64,000 nucleotides of DNA, from contig NZ_CP033918.1 in NCBI RefSeq assembly GCF_003815675.1, forward strand, positions 1,302,001-1,366,000, in the 5' to 3' direction. The notes beneath the pieces are model-generated. The model saw nothing but the letters and a program-made list of their open reading frames with translations, did no database searches and was not told the origin of the DNA. Of this stretch, positions 27,015 through 36,049 are shown piece after piece (position 1 is the stretch's first letter; every line of letters starts with the position of its first letter). Source of the DNA: Chryseobacterium sp. G0186 (GTDB lineage: Bacteria > Bacteroidota > Bacteroidia > Flavobacteriales > Weeksellaceae). A program made the translations under genes and the position numbers.

Positions 27015-28169
27015 TTATTCATCTGCAGTGTTCTTAAGTTTCATAAGAAGTGTATATGCATTCCTGATGACTATTTTTTTATTTTTAAAATCATCAGCAT
27101 TTATGATCTGTACAAATCCGTTTTCTGCTTCACCTAATGTTACAGGAGTCAATCGGTAGGTCTGCTTTTTTTCTTCTATGAAGACAAAATCTTTTCCTTC
27201 AAAATTGACAATACTCTCTTCAGGAACTGCATTGGAAAAAGAAGTACTGGTCTCGATCTCGGCATTCATATACATTCCCGGTACAAGGCTCTGATCATAT
27301 TTTTCAAAATGACAGTGTACTTCAGCCCATCCGCCTGGATTAACATCCTTGCTGATCAGCAGAATTTCACCATAGTATTTTTTATCAGGTTCAGCATTGG
27401 TATAGGCGGAAAACCTCTGCCCTTTCTTCAGATTTGCCAGATCTTTTTCATATACTTTAAGATTAAGATGAATATCATCCGGATTGATAAGTTCAAAAAG
27501 AACATCGGAAGGATTCACATATTTCCCGATATTCACGTTGACCTTACTTACAAAACCATTGATACTGCTGTAAACAGGTACACTTTTCTGAATATTCCCC
27601 GAATTCAGAGATTCAGGTTTGATATTGATAAGACGGAGCTGCTGTGCCAGAGAATTCATCAGGATTTTCTGGCTGTTCATTTCAGACTGGGCCTGCTGCA
27701 TTACCTTATCACTGGTGGCCTGACTTTGATTAAGAGTTTTCTGACGGTTATAATCCAATTGGGCAAAATGCATTTTAGATTTTGCCATTAAATAATCCTG
27801 CTGAAGCTGAATAAACTGCGGATTTTCTATCACAGCAATCACCTGCCCTTTTGACACCGGCTTTCCCGGAAGCAGGCTGCTCGACTTTAAATATCCACCT
27901 AAAGGTATACTGACAGAAACCAGATTTTGTGGTGGTACATCTATCATTCCGTTAAGTTTTAAGACGGAAGAGATTTTCTGCAGAGAAAGTACTGTTGTTA
28001 CTACAGTTGCATTTTTCAGTTGAGCATCGGTAAGAGTTACAACGTTTTCATCTTTGGAAGATACCGCTGCGGGTGCCGGCTCCGTTTTTCCATGATCTTT
28101 ACACTCATAAAACATGAGCAATCCTATTATTGACAGGGAATATAATATAATTTTAAATTGACGTTTCAT
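27015..28169 (-). CDS. RND efflux periplasmic adaptor (CzcB/CusB-like)
   Basis: A 384 aa membrane-fusion protein that links the inner-membrane pump to the outer-membrane channel. It is a likely lipoprotein: hydrophobic start followed by FYECKDHG with the lipid-attachment cysteine. Domains seen are the barrel-sandwich half (VSIPLGGYLKSSSLLPGKPVSKGQVIAVIE), an alpha-hairpin with long coiled helices, the second lipoyl half (VYSSINGFVSKVNVNIGKYVNPSDVLFEL), and the beta-barrel and membrane-proximal domains. It ends two bases before the TolC-like gene in the same leftward operon. Substrate is probably a divalent or monovalent heavy metal. Confidence 0.92.
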   Translation of the reverse strand: MKRQFKIILYSLSIIGLLMFYECKDHGKTEPAPAAVSSKDENVVTLTDAQLKNATVVTTVLSLQKISSVLKLNGMIDVPPQNLVSVSIPLGGYLKSSSLLPGKPVSKGQVIAVIENPQFIQLQQDYLMAKSKMHFAQLDYNRQKTLNQSQATSDKVMQQAQSEMNSQKILMNSLAQQLRLINIKPESLNSGNIQKSVPVYSSINGFVSKVNVNIGKYVNPSDVLFELINPDDIHLNLKVYEKDLANLKKGQRFSAYTNAEPDKKYYGEILLISKDVNPGGWAEVHCHFEKYDQSLVPGMYMNAEIETSTSFSNAVPEESIVNFEGKDFVFIEEKKQTYRLTPVTLGEAENGFVQIINADDFKNKKIVIRNAYTLLMKLKNTADE

Positions 28170-28171
28170 TG

Positions 28172-29404
28172 TTATGGATTTAAAGTAAGATATTCCAGCT
28201 CTATAGCACTCTGATTCAGTTTCCAGATTGCATCGGTGTAGCTGTTTTTTAAAGTAACCGCCTGATTGATCAAGATGACAAATTCCAGATAATTGATCTC
28301 ACCGGCAAGAAACTGTTTTTTAGCTGTTTCAGTAATAATATTGGCATTTTTCAATTCTGAACTTTCATATTGCGAAACAATATCAAGGTTAGCATGATAA
28401 ATCCCGGATGTCTTTCTGTACTGATTCTGCAGATTGAATTCCATGTTAGCAATATCACTTTCCACAACAGATTCTGCAATTTTTGCAGCCTGAATTCTGG
28501 CTTTCTGCCCACCTGAAAAAACAGGAACCGAAACCCCAAGCTGTACAGAATGAAACTGTGGTGTCCCATTGTACACTTTATCATCCGCGCCCATTCCTCT
28601 GAAGCTGTTGAGGTTATAGGCCAGCTGAAGTCCGGGAAGCATCTTTGCCTTTTCAAGGGCGATCTGCTGTTCAGAAATATTTTTCTGCTGTTGCAATACT
28701 TTAATAGCCGGATGTAAACTAAGCTCTTCTTTAAGGCCTCCATGATAAATTTTCTGATCTTCCGGAAGAAAATCTGTCTCTGCATTTAAAAGCCACTGAA
28801 GCTGATACCCCAGCACTGAAAGCTCCTGGTGTAATTGCTTTAACTGAATTTCAATAGAAGATTTCTGATTGGAAGCTGTAGTTTTTTCCAGGATATTACT
28901 TTCTCCAGCTTTCAGACGGATGTTCGCCTTATCCAGAAAATCAGTGTAAAGCTTCAACGTTTCCTGAAGAAGTTTCTCCTTTTCTTTTCCGTAGAGAATA
29001 TTATAAAAGGTAAGACTTACGGCTTTCTTCAGCTCATATTCTTTAAGAGAAACGTTTAGCAGAGATTTTTTCCATTCTTCGGTGTATACGTTCTTCTGCT
29101 TTTTATATACGGTAGGAAATGCGATGTTCTGGGATATTCCGAATTTCATATCCGTCAAAGCACTGTTGATCTGCCCATAATCTACTGTGACTCCTGTCTG
29201 AGGAATATCAGATGATGATCTGATAAGGGCCTTTGTATATTCTGATTTTAATTTTTCATTTTTAAGATTTCTGTTATTTTTCAAAGCAATATCAACAGCA
29301 TCCTGCAATGTAACAGGGGTCTGGGAACTGAAAAGCCCTGCAAAACCGAAGCAGACAAAAAAAGCCAGAGCGGAAATCTGTTTTTTATTTTTTATTTCTT
29401 TCAT
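28172..29404 (-). CDS. RND efflux outer-membrane channel (TolC/CzcC-like)
   Basis: About 410 aa from the ATG at 29404; the longer form to 29422 would need a TTG. A signal peptide (ISALAFFVCFGFAGLFSSQ) is followed by the TolC-type repeat, two halves of long coiled-coil helices with LQDAVDIALKNNRNLKNEKL and beta-barrel strands such as LQLAYNLNSFRGMG and SVQLGVSVPVFSGGQKAR. The protein should form the trimeric outer-membrane duct of the metal exporter. Its start overlaps the end of the pump gene by about 20 bases. Confidence 0.9.
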   Translation of the reverse strand: MKEIKNKKQISALAFFVCFGFAGLFSSQTPVTLQDAVDIALKNNRNLKNEKLKSEYTKALIRSSSDIPQTGVTVDYGQINSALTDMKFGISQNIAFPTVYKKQKNVYTEEWKKSLLNVSLKEYELKKAVSLTFYNILYGKEKEKLLQETLKLYTDFLDKANIRLKAGESNILEKTTASNQKSSIEIQLKQLHQELSVLGYQLQWLLNAETDFLPEDQKIYHGGLKEELSLHPAIKVLQQQKNISEQQIALEKAKMLPGLQLAYNLNSFRGMGADDKVYNGTPQFHSVQLGVSVPVFSGGQKARIQAAKIAESVVESDIANMEFNLQNQYRKTSGIYHANLDIVSQYESSELKNANIITETAKKQFLAGEINYLEFVILINQAVTLKNSYTDAIWKLNQSAIELEYLTLNP

Positions 29405-32400
29405 TTTTAAATCCTTTTTCAATAGTTACATACAATAATGGTAAGACAAACAGGGTCAGAAAAGTTGCAACCATCAGTCCTCCAATAACCACCGTTGCAA
29501 GAGGTCGTTGTACTTCAGCTCCTGCTCCATTGCTGACGGCCATCGGAATAAACCCCAGTGAAGCAACAAATGCTGTCATCAGCACTGGCCGAAGCCTTGA
29601 TTCTCCACCATCTATGATGATTCTTACAATATTTTTAATTCCTTTCTTGTGAAGACGGTTAAACTCTGAAATCAACACAATACCATTTAGCACTGCCACT
29701 CCGAAGAGCGCAATAAATCCCACTCCTGCACTGATGCTGAAAGGCATTCCTCTTAGCGCCATCAGAAATACACCACCAATAATCGAAAGTGGAATCGCGG
29801 TGTAAATCAGCAAGCTTTCTTTAACAGAATTAAAGGCCAGGAACAGCATGACGAAAATAAGAGCCAGAGCAATGGGAACTGCTATCATGAGGCGTTGTTT
29901 GGCGTTATTGAGATTTTCAAACGAACCTCCATACGTCATATAATATCCCGTAGGGAGTTTCATATTTTGATCTACCTTATGCTGAAGTTCTTCCACAATA
30001 CTCTGAACATCCCGGTCTTTTATATTAAAGCCTACTACAATTCTTCGTTGAGCATTTTCTCTCTGAATCTGGTTGGGGCCGTTTTTCACCTCCACTTTGG
30101 CAAGCTGAGACAGCGGAATCTGACTTCCGAAAGGTGTAGGGACTAAAAGATTTTTAATATCAGTAACATTTTTCCGGTCTTTGGTATCCAGACGTACAAC
30201 CATATCAAAGCGTTTTTCTCCTTCAAAAACCAATCCGGTACTTTGCCCTGCAAATGCAGTATTAACCACGCGATTGATATCTGAAACAGATAAATGATAC
30301 TGGGCAATCAGAGGACGGTTGTATTCGATAATTACCTGCGGCATTCCCGAAACTGGTTCTATATAGAGATTCTGGGTTCCTTCCACTGTTTCTATTATTT
30401 TCCCGAGCTTTTGTGCATTTTGGGAAAGTACATCAAGGTCTTCTCCAAAAATCTTGATTACAACGTCCTGTCTTGCCCCAGTCATCAATTCATTAAAACG
30501 CATCTGAACAGGATATTGAAAACTGGCCGTAATTCCCGGTACATCTTGCAGCTGTTTACCCATCTTATTGGCCAGCTCCGGAAAAGTAGACGCTGAGGTC
30601 CATTCTTTTTTATCCTTTAAAATAACCATCATATCGGACGCATCCATAGGCATCGGATCGGTAGGAACCTCACCGCTTCCAATTTTTGTAACCACCTTTT
30701 CCACTTCGGGAAATCTGGATTTGAGAATGTGTGCTGCTTTCTGGGTACTTTCAATCGTTGTTGTCAGATTGCTTCCGGGTAAAACCCTTGTATCTACGGC
30801 AAAATCACCCTCTTCAAGGGAAGGAATAAATTCACCCCCCATTTTGGATAAAATGAAGACAGCAGTTATAAACAAGATTGCCACTACCCCAAAAACTATT
30901 TTGGGTACTCTGAGAAGTTTAAGTAAAACTGTAAGATATATTTTCTCCACCTTTTTCATCATTCTGTCTGATAAAGTAGGTTTATCACTTCTTTTTCTCA
31001 GCAATACCGCACTCATCATCGGAATATAAGTCAGTGAAAGCAAAAATGCTCCAAGCAGTGCAAAAGCTACGGTTTGGGCCATAGGCTTGAACATTTTCCC
31101 TTCGATTCCCTGTAGGGTAAGGATCGGAAGATAGACAATCAGAATGATAATCTGTCCGAAAACGGCGCTGTTCATCATTTTTCCTGCAGATTCAATAACG
31201 ACAGTATCCATTTCCGATTTTCCGACAGAAAAAATCTTTTTAAACTTTGAATTATGACTGAACTGATGTAAGACAGATTCTACAATAATCACTGCTCCAT
31301 CAATAATCAACCCGAAATCTAAGGCTCCAAGACTCATCAGATTTCCACTGACTCCAAAGAGGTTCATCATACATATTGCAAAAAGCATAGCCAAAGGAAT
31401 AACAGAGGCGACCAGCAAACCCGCTCTTATATTACCCAGAAATAAAACCAGTACAAAGACTACAATCAGGGCTCCTTCTGTAAGATTTTTTTCTACTGTT
31501 CCGATGGCATTGTTTACCATTTTGGTTCTGTCCAGAAAAGGCTCTATCACCACTCCTTTCGGAAGTGCTTTCTGAACCTGGGCAATTTTTTCCTTTACAT
31601 TTTTTATGACCTGATTGCTGTTCTCACCTTTGAGCATCATTACTACAGCTCCCGACACTTCTCCCTGGTCATTAAAGGTCATGGCTCCATAACGGGTGGC
31701 AAACCCAGGCTTTACCTCAGCAATATCTCTTATAAACAAAGGAACATCATTTGTTTTTGTTGCAATAGAGATATTATTGATTTCTTCAATACTTCCAACC
31801 AGCCCTTCACTCCTGATATATAGAACAGTGGGCCCTTTCTCAATATAAGCACCTCCGGTATTCTGATTATTCGCTTGAAGCGCATCAAATACGTCATTGA
31901 TTGTTATTCCATAAGAATTAAGTCTGTCCGGATTTACAGCAATTTCATATTGTTTCAGCTTACCTCCGAAGCTACTCACTTCCGCAACTCCTTTTACTCC
32001 CAAAAGCTGTCTTCTTACAATCCAGTCCTGAATGGTACGAAGTTCTGTGATATTATATTTTTTCTCATATCCTTTTTCTGGCCTTACCACATACTGAAAA
32101 ATTTCGCCAAGCCCTGTGGAAATAGGTCCAAGTTGTGGATTTCCTATTCCCTGTGGGATAATCGCCTGTATCTGCTGAAGCCTTTCGGCAACCTGCTGTC
32201 TCGCCCAGTAGATGTCAACATCATCTTCAAAGACAATGGTCACTAAAGAGAGTCCAAACCTGGAGAAACTTCTGATCTCCTTTAATCCTGAAATATTATT
32301 GTTAGCCTGTTCTATAGGAAAAGTAACAAGGCGTTCTATATCTGTTGCGCCAAAAGAAGGCGCGGTGGTAATAACCTGTACCTGATTGTTGGTAATATCA

Positions 32401-32519
32401 GGTACCGCATCTATCGGCAGCTTGGTAACCTGATAAGATCCCACACCAATAAGTCCCAGTACCAACAATGCGATAATGAGTTTATTCTTTACAGAAAACT
32501 CAATGATTTTTGTAAGCAT
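29385..32519 (-). CDS. Heavy-metal efflux RND pump (CusA/CzcA family)
   Basis: A 1044 aa proton-driven inner-membrane exporter of the HME-RND group. It has twelve membrane helices and two large periplasmic loops. The first helix motif IEFSVKNKLIIALLVLGLIGVGSYQVTKLPIDAVPDITNNQVQV is diagnostic of the family. Helix 4 carries DFGLIIDGAVIIVE at residues 401-414 with the acidic residues used for proton relay. It is the first gene of the pump-channel-adaptor-haem protein operon. CzcA (divalent) and CusA (monovalent) subtypes cannot be separated safely by eye. Confidence 0.93.
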   Translation of the reverse strand: MLTKIIEFSVKNKLIIALLVLGLIGVGSYQVTKLPIDAVPDITNNQVQVITTAPSFGATDIERLVTFPIEQANNNISGLKEIRSFSRFGLSLVTIVFEDDVDIYWARQQVAERLQQIQAIIPQGIGNPQLGPISTGLGEIFQYVVRPEKGYEKKYNITELRTIQDWIVRRQLLGVKGVAEVSSFGGKLKQYEIAVNPDRLNSYGITINDVFDALQANNQNTGGAYIEKGPTVLYIRSEGLVGSIEEINNISIATKTNDVPLFIRDIAEVKPGFATRYGAMTFNDQGEVSGAVVMMLKGENSNQVIKNVKEKIAQVQKALPKGVVIEPFLDRTKMVNNAIGTVEKNLTEGALIVVFVLVLFLGNIRAGLLVASVIPLAMLFAICMMNLFGVSGNLMSLGALDFGLIIDGAVIIVESVLHQFSHNSKFKKIFSVGKSEMDTVVIESAGKMMNSAVFGQIIILIVYLPILTLQGIEGKMFKPMAQTVAFALLGAFLLSLTYIPMMSAVLLRKRSDKPTLSDRMMKKVEKIYLTVLLKLLRVPKIVFGVVAILFITAVFILSKMGGEFIPSLEEGDFAVDTRVLPGSNLTTTIESTQKAAHILKSRFPEVEKVVTKIGSGEVPTDPMPMDASDMMVILKDKKEWTSASTFPELANKMGKQLQDVPGITASFQYPVQMRFNELMTGARQDVVIKIFGEDLDVLSQNAQKLGKIIETVEGTQNLYIEPVSGMPQVIIEYNRPLIAQYHLSVSDINRVVNTAFAGQSTGLVFEGEKRFDMVVRLDTKDRKNVTDIKNLLVPTPFGSQIPLSQLAKVEVKNGPNQIQRENAQRRIVVGFNIKDRDVQSIVEELQHKVDQNMKLPTGYYMTYGGSFENLNNAKQRLMIAVPIALALIFVMLFLAFNSVKESLLIYTAIPLSIIGGVFLMALRGMPFSISAGVGFIALFGVAVLNGIVLISEFNRLHKKGIKNIVRIIIDGGESRLRPVLMTAFVASLGFIPMAVSNGAGAEVQRPLATVVIGGLMVATFLTLFVLPLLYVTIEKGFKNERNKK

Positions 32520-32659
32520 ATAATGATTGATTAATCTTAATTATCGTAATAAAATTCTGGTATTCTGATACATAGACTCAATGCTTCTGTATTACATACA
32601 GGCACTTTTATTAAATACAGAATACCTTCTCAGTCAAAAAAATGCCTGAGAAAAATAGA

Positions 32660-33046
32660 TTAAGATTGAAGAAATCTTGGTGGTTGCCAAATAGAATTGA
32701 GTATTTCTTTATTGTAAAGAACACTTTTATAAAGGGGTTTCTTAACCTCACGGGCATTGTAGACCTTCTCTGTAGAATAAAAATCTAAATATGAATTAAT
32801 GGTGAAAACAACAGACAGCAGGCTTGCATGTGAAACAAAAGGCAATCTTTGGTCCTGATCATGGTCGCTGTCTTTTACAGGATGATCGTAATGGGTTTTC
32901 AGAAATGCAGTGAGAGACATCTCTGGGTTAAGATTTTTATGTTGTATATAATGCTCTATAAGGAGCGGCATTTTCAAAAGCTGATACAATTCGGTCGTAG
33001 AAACCAAATATAATGACAACAACAATATGGAAATCAGCTTTTTCAC
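32660..33046 (-). CDS. Small secreted or membrane-anchored protein with HYDHPVKD motif (copy B)
   Basis: About 128 aa from a GTG at 33046 that aligns with the TTG start of copy A at 23504-23893; an in-frame ATG at 33082 would add 12 residues. It shares the hydrophobic start (KKLISILLLSLYLVSTTELYQLLK), the EHYIQHKNLNPEMSLTAFLKTHYDHPVKD block and LPFVSHASLLSVVFTI with copy A. The two copies flank the P-type ATPase and RND cluster. Function is unknown; periplasmic metal binding is a guess from His/Asp content. Confidence 0.72.
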   Translation of the reverse strand: MKKLISILLLSLYLVSTTELYQLLKMPLLIEHYIQHKNLNPEMSLTAFLKTHYDHPVKDSDHDQDQRLPFVSHASLLSVVFTINSYLDFYSTEKVYNAREVKKPLYKSVLYNKEILNSIWQPPRFLQS

Positions 33047-33082
33047 TGTATCAAAATTACAACTTTTTTCATTAAGAATCAT

Positions 33083-33580
33083 TTTAAAAAATCAAATACT
33101 GCTTATTAAGTATTAGAACAAATAAACACTTGTTGGTTCTGCCGAATAAATTTAATTCAAAACTACACTTTACTGATATGCTGCTTATTGTTTGATATTA
33201 TAAAAAAACTTGATAGAGAATACCAAGGTTCAGCAAACTAATTATAATTGGTTAAAACCAAAAAAAAATTCAACGTATTATTCCTTTCTTGATTAACTTA
33301 AAATTAACATAAACCTCCGGTTCTTTCTGCAGATGCACTTCTGGAAGTCCCTGTATTTGTTATTTTTGTCTGCCGAAATATCAGCATAACATCAGCTGGT
33401 GGGTGCTACAATACCATTCACCGGAGATCTCACTGCATTAGTTAATATCTATCGGGGAAATATCATTTTCCATGCAAAGGAAGACTAATCCTCCAAATAA
33501 ATATTGCAATTGATAATATATAAGGAATTCAGAAGGTAAAATATGAATAGAATTACTCTTTTTTCTAAATTCTGTATTTA
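33083..33580. other. Intergenic region without a recognised gene
   Basis: About 500 bases without a credible reading frame. There is a small inverted repeat TTGGTT/AACCAA near 33247-33260. I see no conserved coding remnant or RNA that I can name. Confidence 0.4.
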
Positions 33581-33582
33581 AA

Positions 33583-33626
33583 AACTCCTGCTTCTGTTCT
33601 CTGGATAGAGTAAAGTTGCAGGAGTT
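33583..33626 (-). terminator. Terminator hairpin of the tandem secreted-protein genes
   Basis: Arms AACTCCTGC (33583-33591) and GCAGGAGTT (33618-33626) are perfect complements. Read on the minus strand the hairpin is followed by a T-run. It lies about 60 bases after the stop of the gene at 33687. Confidence 0.65.
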
Positions 33627-33686
33627 CCTGGGAATAGTTTTTCTTTATTTTTGTTTTTAGAATCTTGAAGTGTGATTTTAGCCCAT

Positions 33687-34598
33687 CTAAAGTTTGGTGA
33701 CAATTAAGTAACCATAATTATCACTTCCATTTGGAATATTCATTTGACACGTTTGGGTATTATAGCTGTCTCCTCCAGCATAATTAACAAACAACGCCAC
33801 TTTTTCATTTACTGCCGTACTTTGATAAGCAACAATAAGCTTCTGTGGATTAGCATACGCATAACTGCTAACATGAATTCCTCCTGTCGCATTTCTTCGT
33901 GCAATCGCATAATCTCTGAAAATTGTGTTGGTAGAATAAACAGAACTTCCATTACTGGCTGTAGCAAATATGGTATTGATAGCAATTTGGCCGGTATTAG
34001 ATGATGTTGTTGGCAGTCCGGTACAAAATGCTGTCTGATACATCTCAAAAAGATATACACCAGGTTCGGGAATCGTTAGATAACTTATATTGCTGACAGA
34101 TTGTGAATTGACAGTTCCCGAAACATCTGTTCCGAATCCAAAACCTGTTGTATTACCTTGAACATCTCCTCCTGCAGGAAAAGGAATATTGGTATACATA
34201 TTTGTATTATAAAGCGAAAAGTTACCAAAGGATGAACTGCGTTTAAAGTAAAAATACTGAATTGTTGCAGGCTTAACCTTAGCAGCACCACTAGCATCAA
34301 CAGCAAGAGGACTGTAAGGAGAAGACAAAACAGGCAGATTTTCATGTTTCACCTCAGTTTTTACATGCAGTAAATCAGTAGGTAGAGATGTACCTGTATT
34401 AATTCCTAGGTATCCATTATTTTGGAGTTTAAATAATTCTGATCCGTCTGAGTTATTAATTTCCAGAGCTTTAGCTGTCAAATCATTTCCCTTTGAAATA
34501 ATATCTAATGTTGCTGAAGGATTAGTGGTATTGATACCCACTTGCCCCCAAACTTCAGCACTGACTGAAGTTAAAATTATTAAAAATATCTTTTTCAT
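33687..34598 (-). CDS. Secreted VGINTTNPSATLDI-type surface protein (copy 1)
   Basis: A 303 aa exported protein not assigned a function. The signal peptide MKKIFLIILTSVSAEVWGQ is followed by VGINTTNPSATLDIISKGNDLTAKALEI, a motif abundant in secreted flavobacterial proteins and reminiscent of phage tail-fibre or collar repeats. The C-terminal half is beta-rich (FPAGGDVQGNTTGFGFGTD, PEPGVYLFEMYQTAFCTG, NEKVALFVNYAGGDSYNTQTC), possibly a C1q/TNF-like jelly roll. It lies ten bases after its paralogue at 34609 on the same strand, so the two form a pair. Confidence 0.78.
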   Translation of the reverse strand: MKKIFLIILTSVSAEVWGQVGINTTNPSATLDIISKGNDLTAKALEINNSDGSELFKLQNNGYLGINTGTSLPTDLLHVKTEVKHENLPVLSSPYSPLAVDASGAAKVKPATIQYFYFKRSSSFGNFSLYNTNMYTNIPFPAGGDVQGNTTGFGFGTDVSGTVNSQSVSNISYLTIPEPGVYLFEMYQTAFCTGLPTTSSNTGQIAINTIFATASNGSSVYSTNTIFRDYAIARRNATGGIHVSSYAYANPQKLIVAYQSTAVNEKVALFVNYAGGDSYNTQTCQMNIPNGSDNYGYLIVTKL

Positions 34599-34608
34599 AA
34601 TTAGTGAA

Positions 34609-35529
34609 TCATAATTTGGAAATATTCATTGTTATTTTATTGGATAAACCAGGAGGAGTAGCAAAGGCACACACATTTGTGGGAAAGCTATCACCAAAAC
34701 CATAATTTACAAAAAGGGCAATTTTTTCATTTGCTGCTGTAGTTTCAAATACTAGAAAAACAGTGTGGGGAAGTGGAAAATTATAAGGGCCTGTAATTAC
34801 TGCACCAGTATCATTTCTTCTGGGTAAACCATTGTAACGGACTACGGCTAACCTATTGTAGCTCGTACTAGCTGAAGATGCTTTGAATAGAGCTGTTCCT
34901 ATTCCCAACATCCCATTGGATGAATCAGTAGGACTTCCAGTGCAATTGGTATAGTAATTTAAATTTATTTTATAAACCCCAGGCTCCGGAAAAGTGATAT
35001 ATCTTATATTTGAGGATGAAATTACAGTACTGTTAACATTTAAAGAGGCAGAAGCATCAGTACCAAATCCTGTACTAATAGTATTGGTAACAACCTGTGC
35101 AGAAGTAAGTGGGATATTGGTATAAATACCAGTGTCTGAAAGTGGGAAACCAGAAGTAGTAACCGTTGACGCCATTGCCATATAAAGATATTTAGTAGGC
35201 TCTGGAACGTAGGTTCCAACTGTACCATCATCCTTGATAGCAAGAGGCGATAAACTTCCTGAAACAATAGGTAGGTTTTCATACCTTACACTTCCATTGG
35301 TATGCAGTTTTGCAGTAGGAGTAGAAACATTGACCCCGACATTTCCATTATCAAGAATTGTCAGGAGTTCTGTTCCATTGGAATTACTTACTTCAAGTGC
35401 TTTAGTCGCATTTGTATTTCCCTTAGATCTAATATCTAACATGGCACTAGGAGTTACCTCATTAATACCAACTTGTGCAAGTGTAGTAGCTGACAATAAT
35501 ATACTTGCAAAAAATACTGTTTTTTTCAT
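34609..35529 (-). CDS. Secreted VGIN-type surface protein (copy 2)
   Basis: A 306 aa paralogue of the next gene, with signal peptide MKKTVFFASILLSATTLAQ and VGINEVTPSAMLDIRSKGNTNATKALEVSNSNG. The C-terminal halves align: FPEPGVYKINLNYYTNCTGSPTDSSN and NEKIALFVNYGFGDSFPTNVC. Both keep two cysteines in equivalent places, likely a disulfide. It is the first gene of the pair. A role as surface-exposed or trimeric fibre-like protein is inferred only. Confidence 0.78.
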   Translation of the reverse strand: MKKTVFFASILLSATTLAQVGINEVTPSAMLDIRSKGNTNATKALEVSNSNGTELLTILDNGNVGVNVSTPTAKLHTNGSVRYENLPIVSGSLSPLAIKDDGTVGTYVPEPTKYLYMAMASTVTTSGFPLSDTGIYTNIPLTSAQVVTNTISTGFGTDASASLNVNSTVISSSNIRYITFPEPGVYKINLNYYTNCTGSPTDSSNGMLGIGTALFKASSASTSYNRLAVVRYNGLPRRNDTGAVITGPYNFPLPHTVFLVFETTAANEKIALFVNYGFGDSFPTNVCAFATPPGLSNKITMNISKL

Positions 35530-36049
35530 ATATGCTGTTTTAGAGTTTGTAAAATATGGGATATAAAAAAGTAAATCTATCTTGGTCTATTTATATAAAA
35601 ATAGTATAGAATAGATATGGAAAAGGGAACCTAATGACATATTTACATTTTCTTGTCAAATGTATTGTAATATCACAAAAAGATCTGCACTGCATTTGTA
35701 CTGCAACAAATAAACAACTGAATACGTGTAATTTACATTTAAACCAATGAATACTTTCTTTTCAAACTATAAGGATTAATTCAATAGAAGAAAAACCCCA
35801 AACCACATAATTGCAGCAGTAAGGTTACAAATTAATACATTGTATGATCGAAATATAGCTTCTACAAAATATGAAATAGATAAGTATATACTGAATATTT
35901 TATGAAGCAATATAATCTATCTCAGTCTGAGTAGACCAAAAGTAATGTGGGAAGCATCGGTAAAACGTTTTCTCAAAAACTGATCTTGCCTAAGATACAA
36001 TTCGTCATACAGTTTTACACCTGAGACATGAACCGTTGCATTGATAAAA
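35530..36049. other. Intergenic region without a recognised gene
   Basis: About 520 AT-rich bases separate the secreted-protein pair from the regulator gene. A short reading frame near 35917-36099 overlaps the regulator 3' end and has no recognisable features. I see no RNA or repeat that I can name. Confidence 0.4.
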
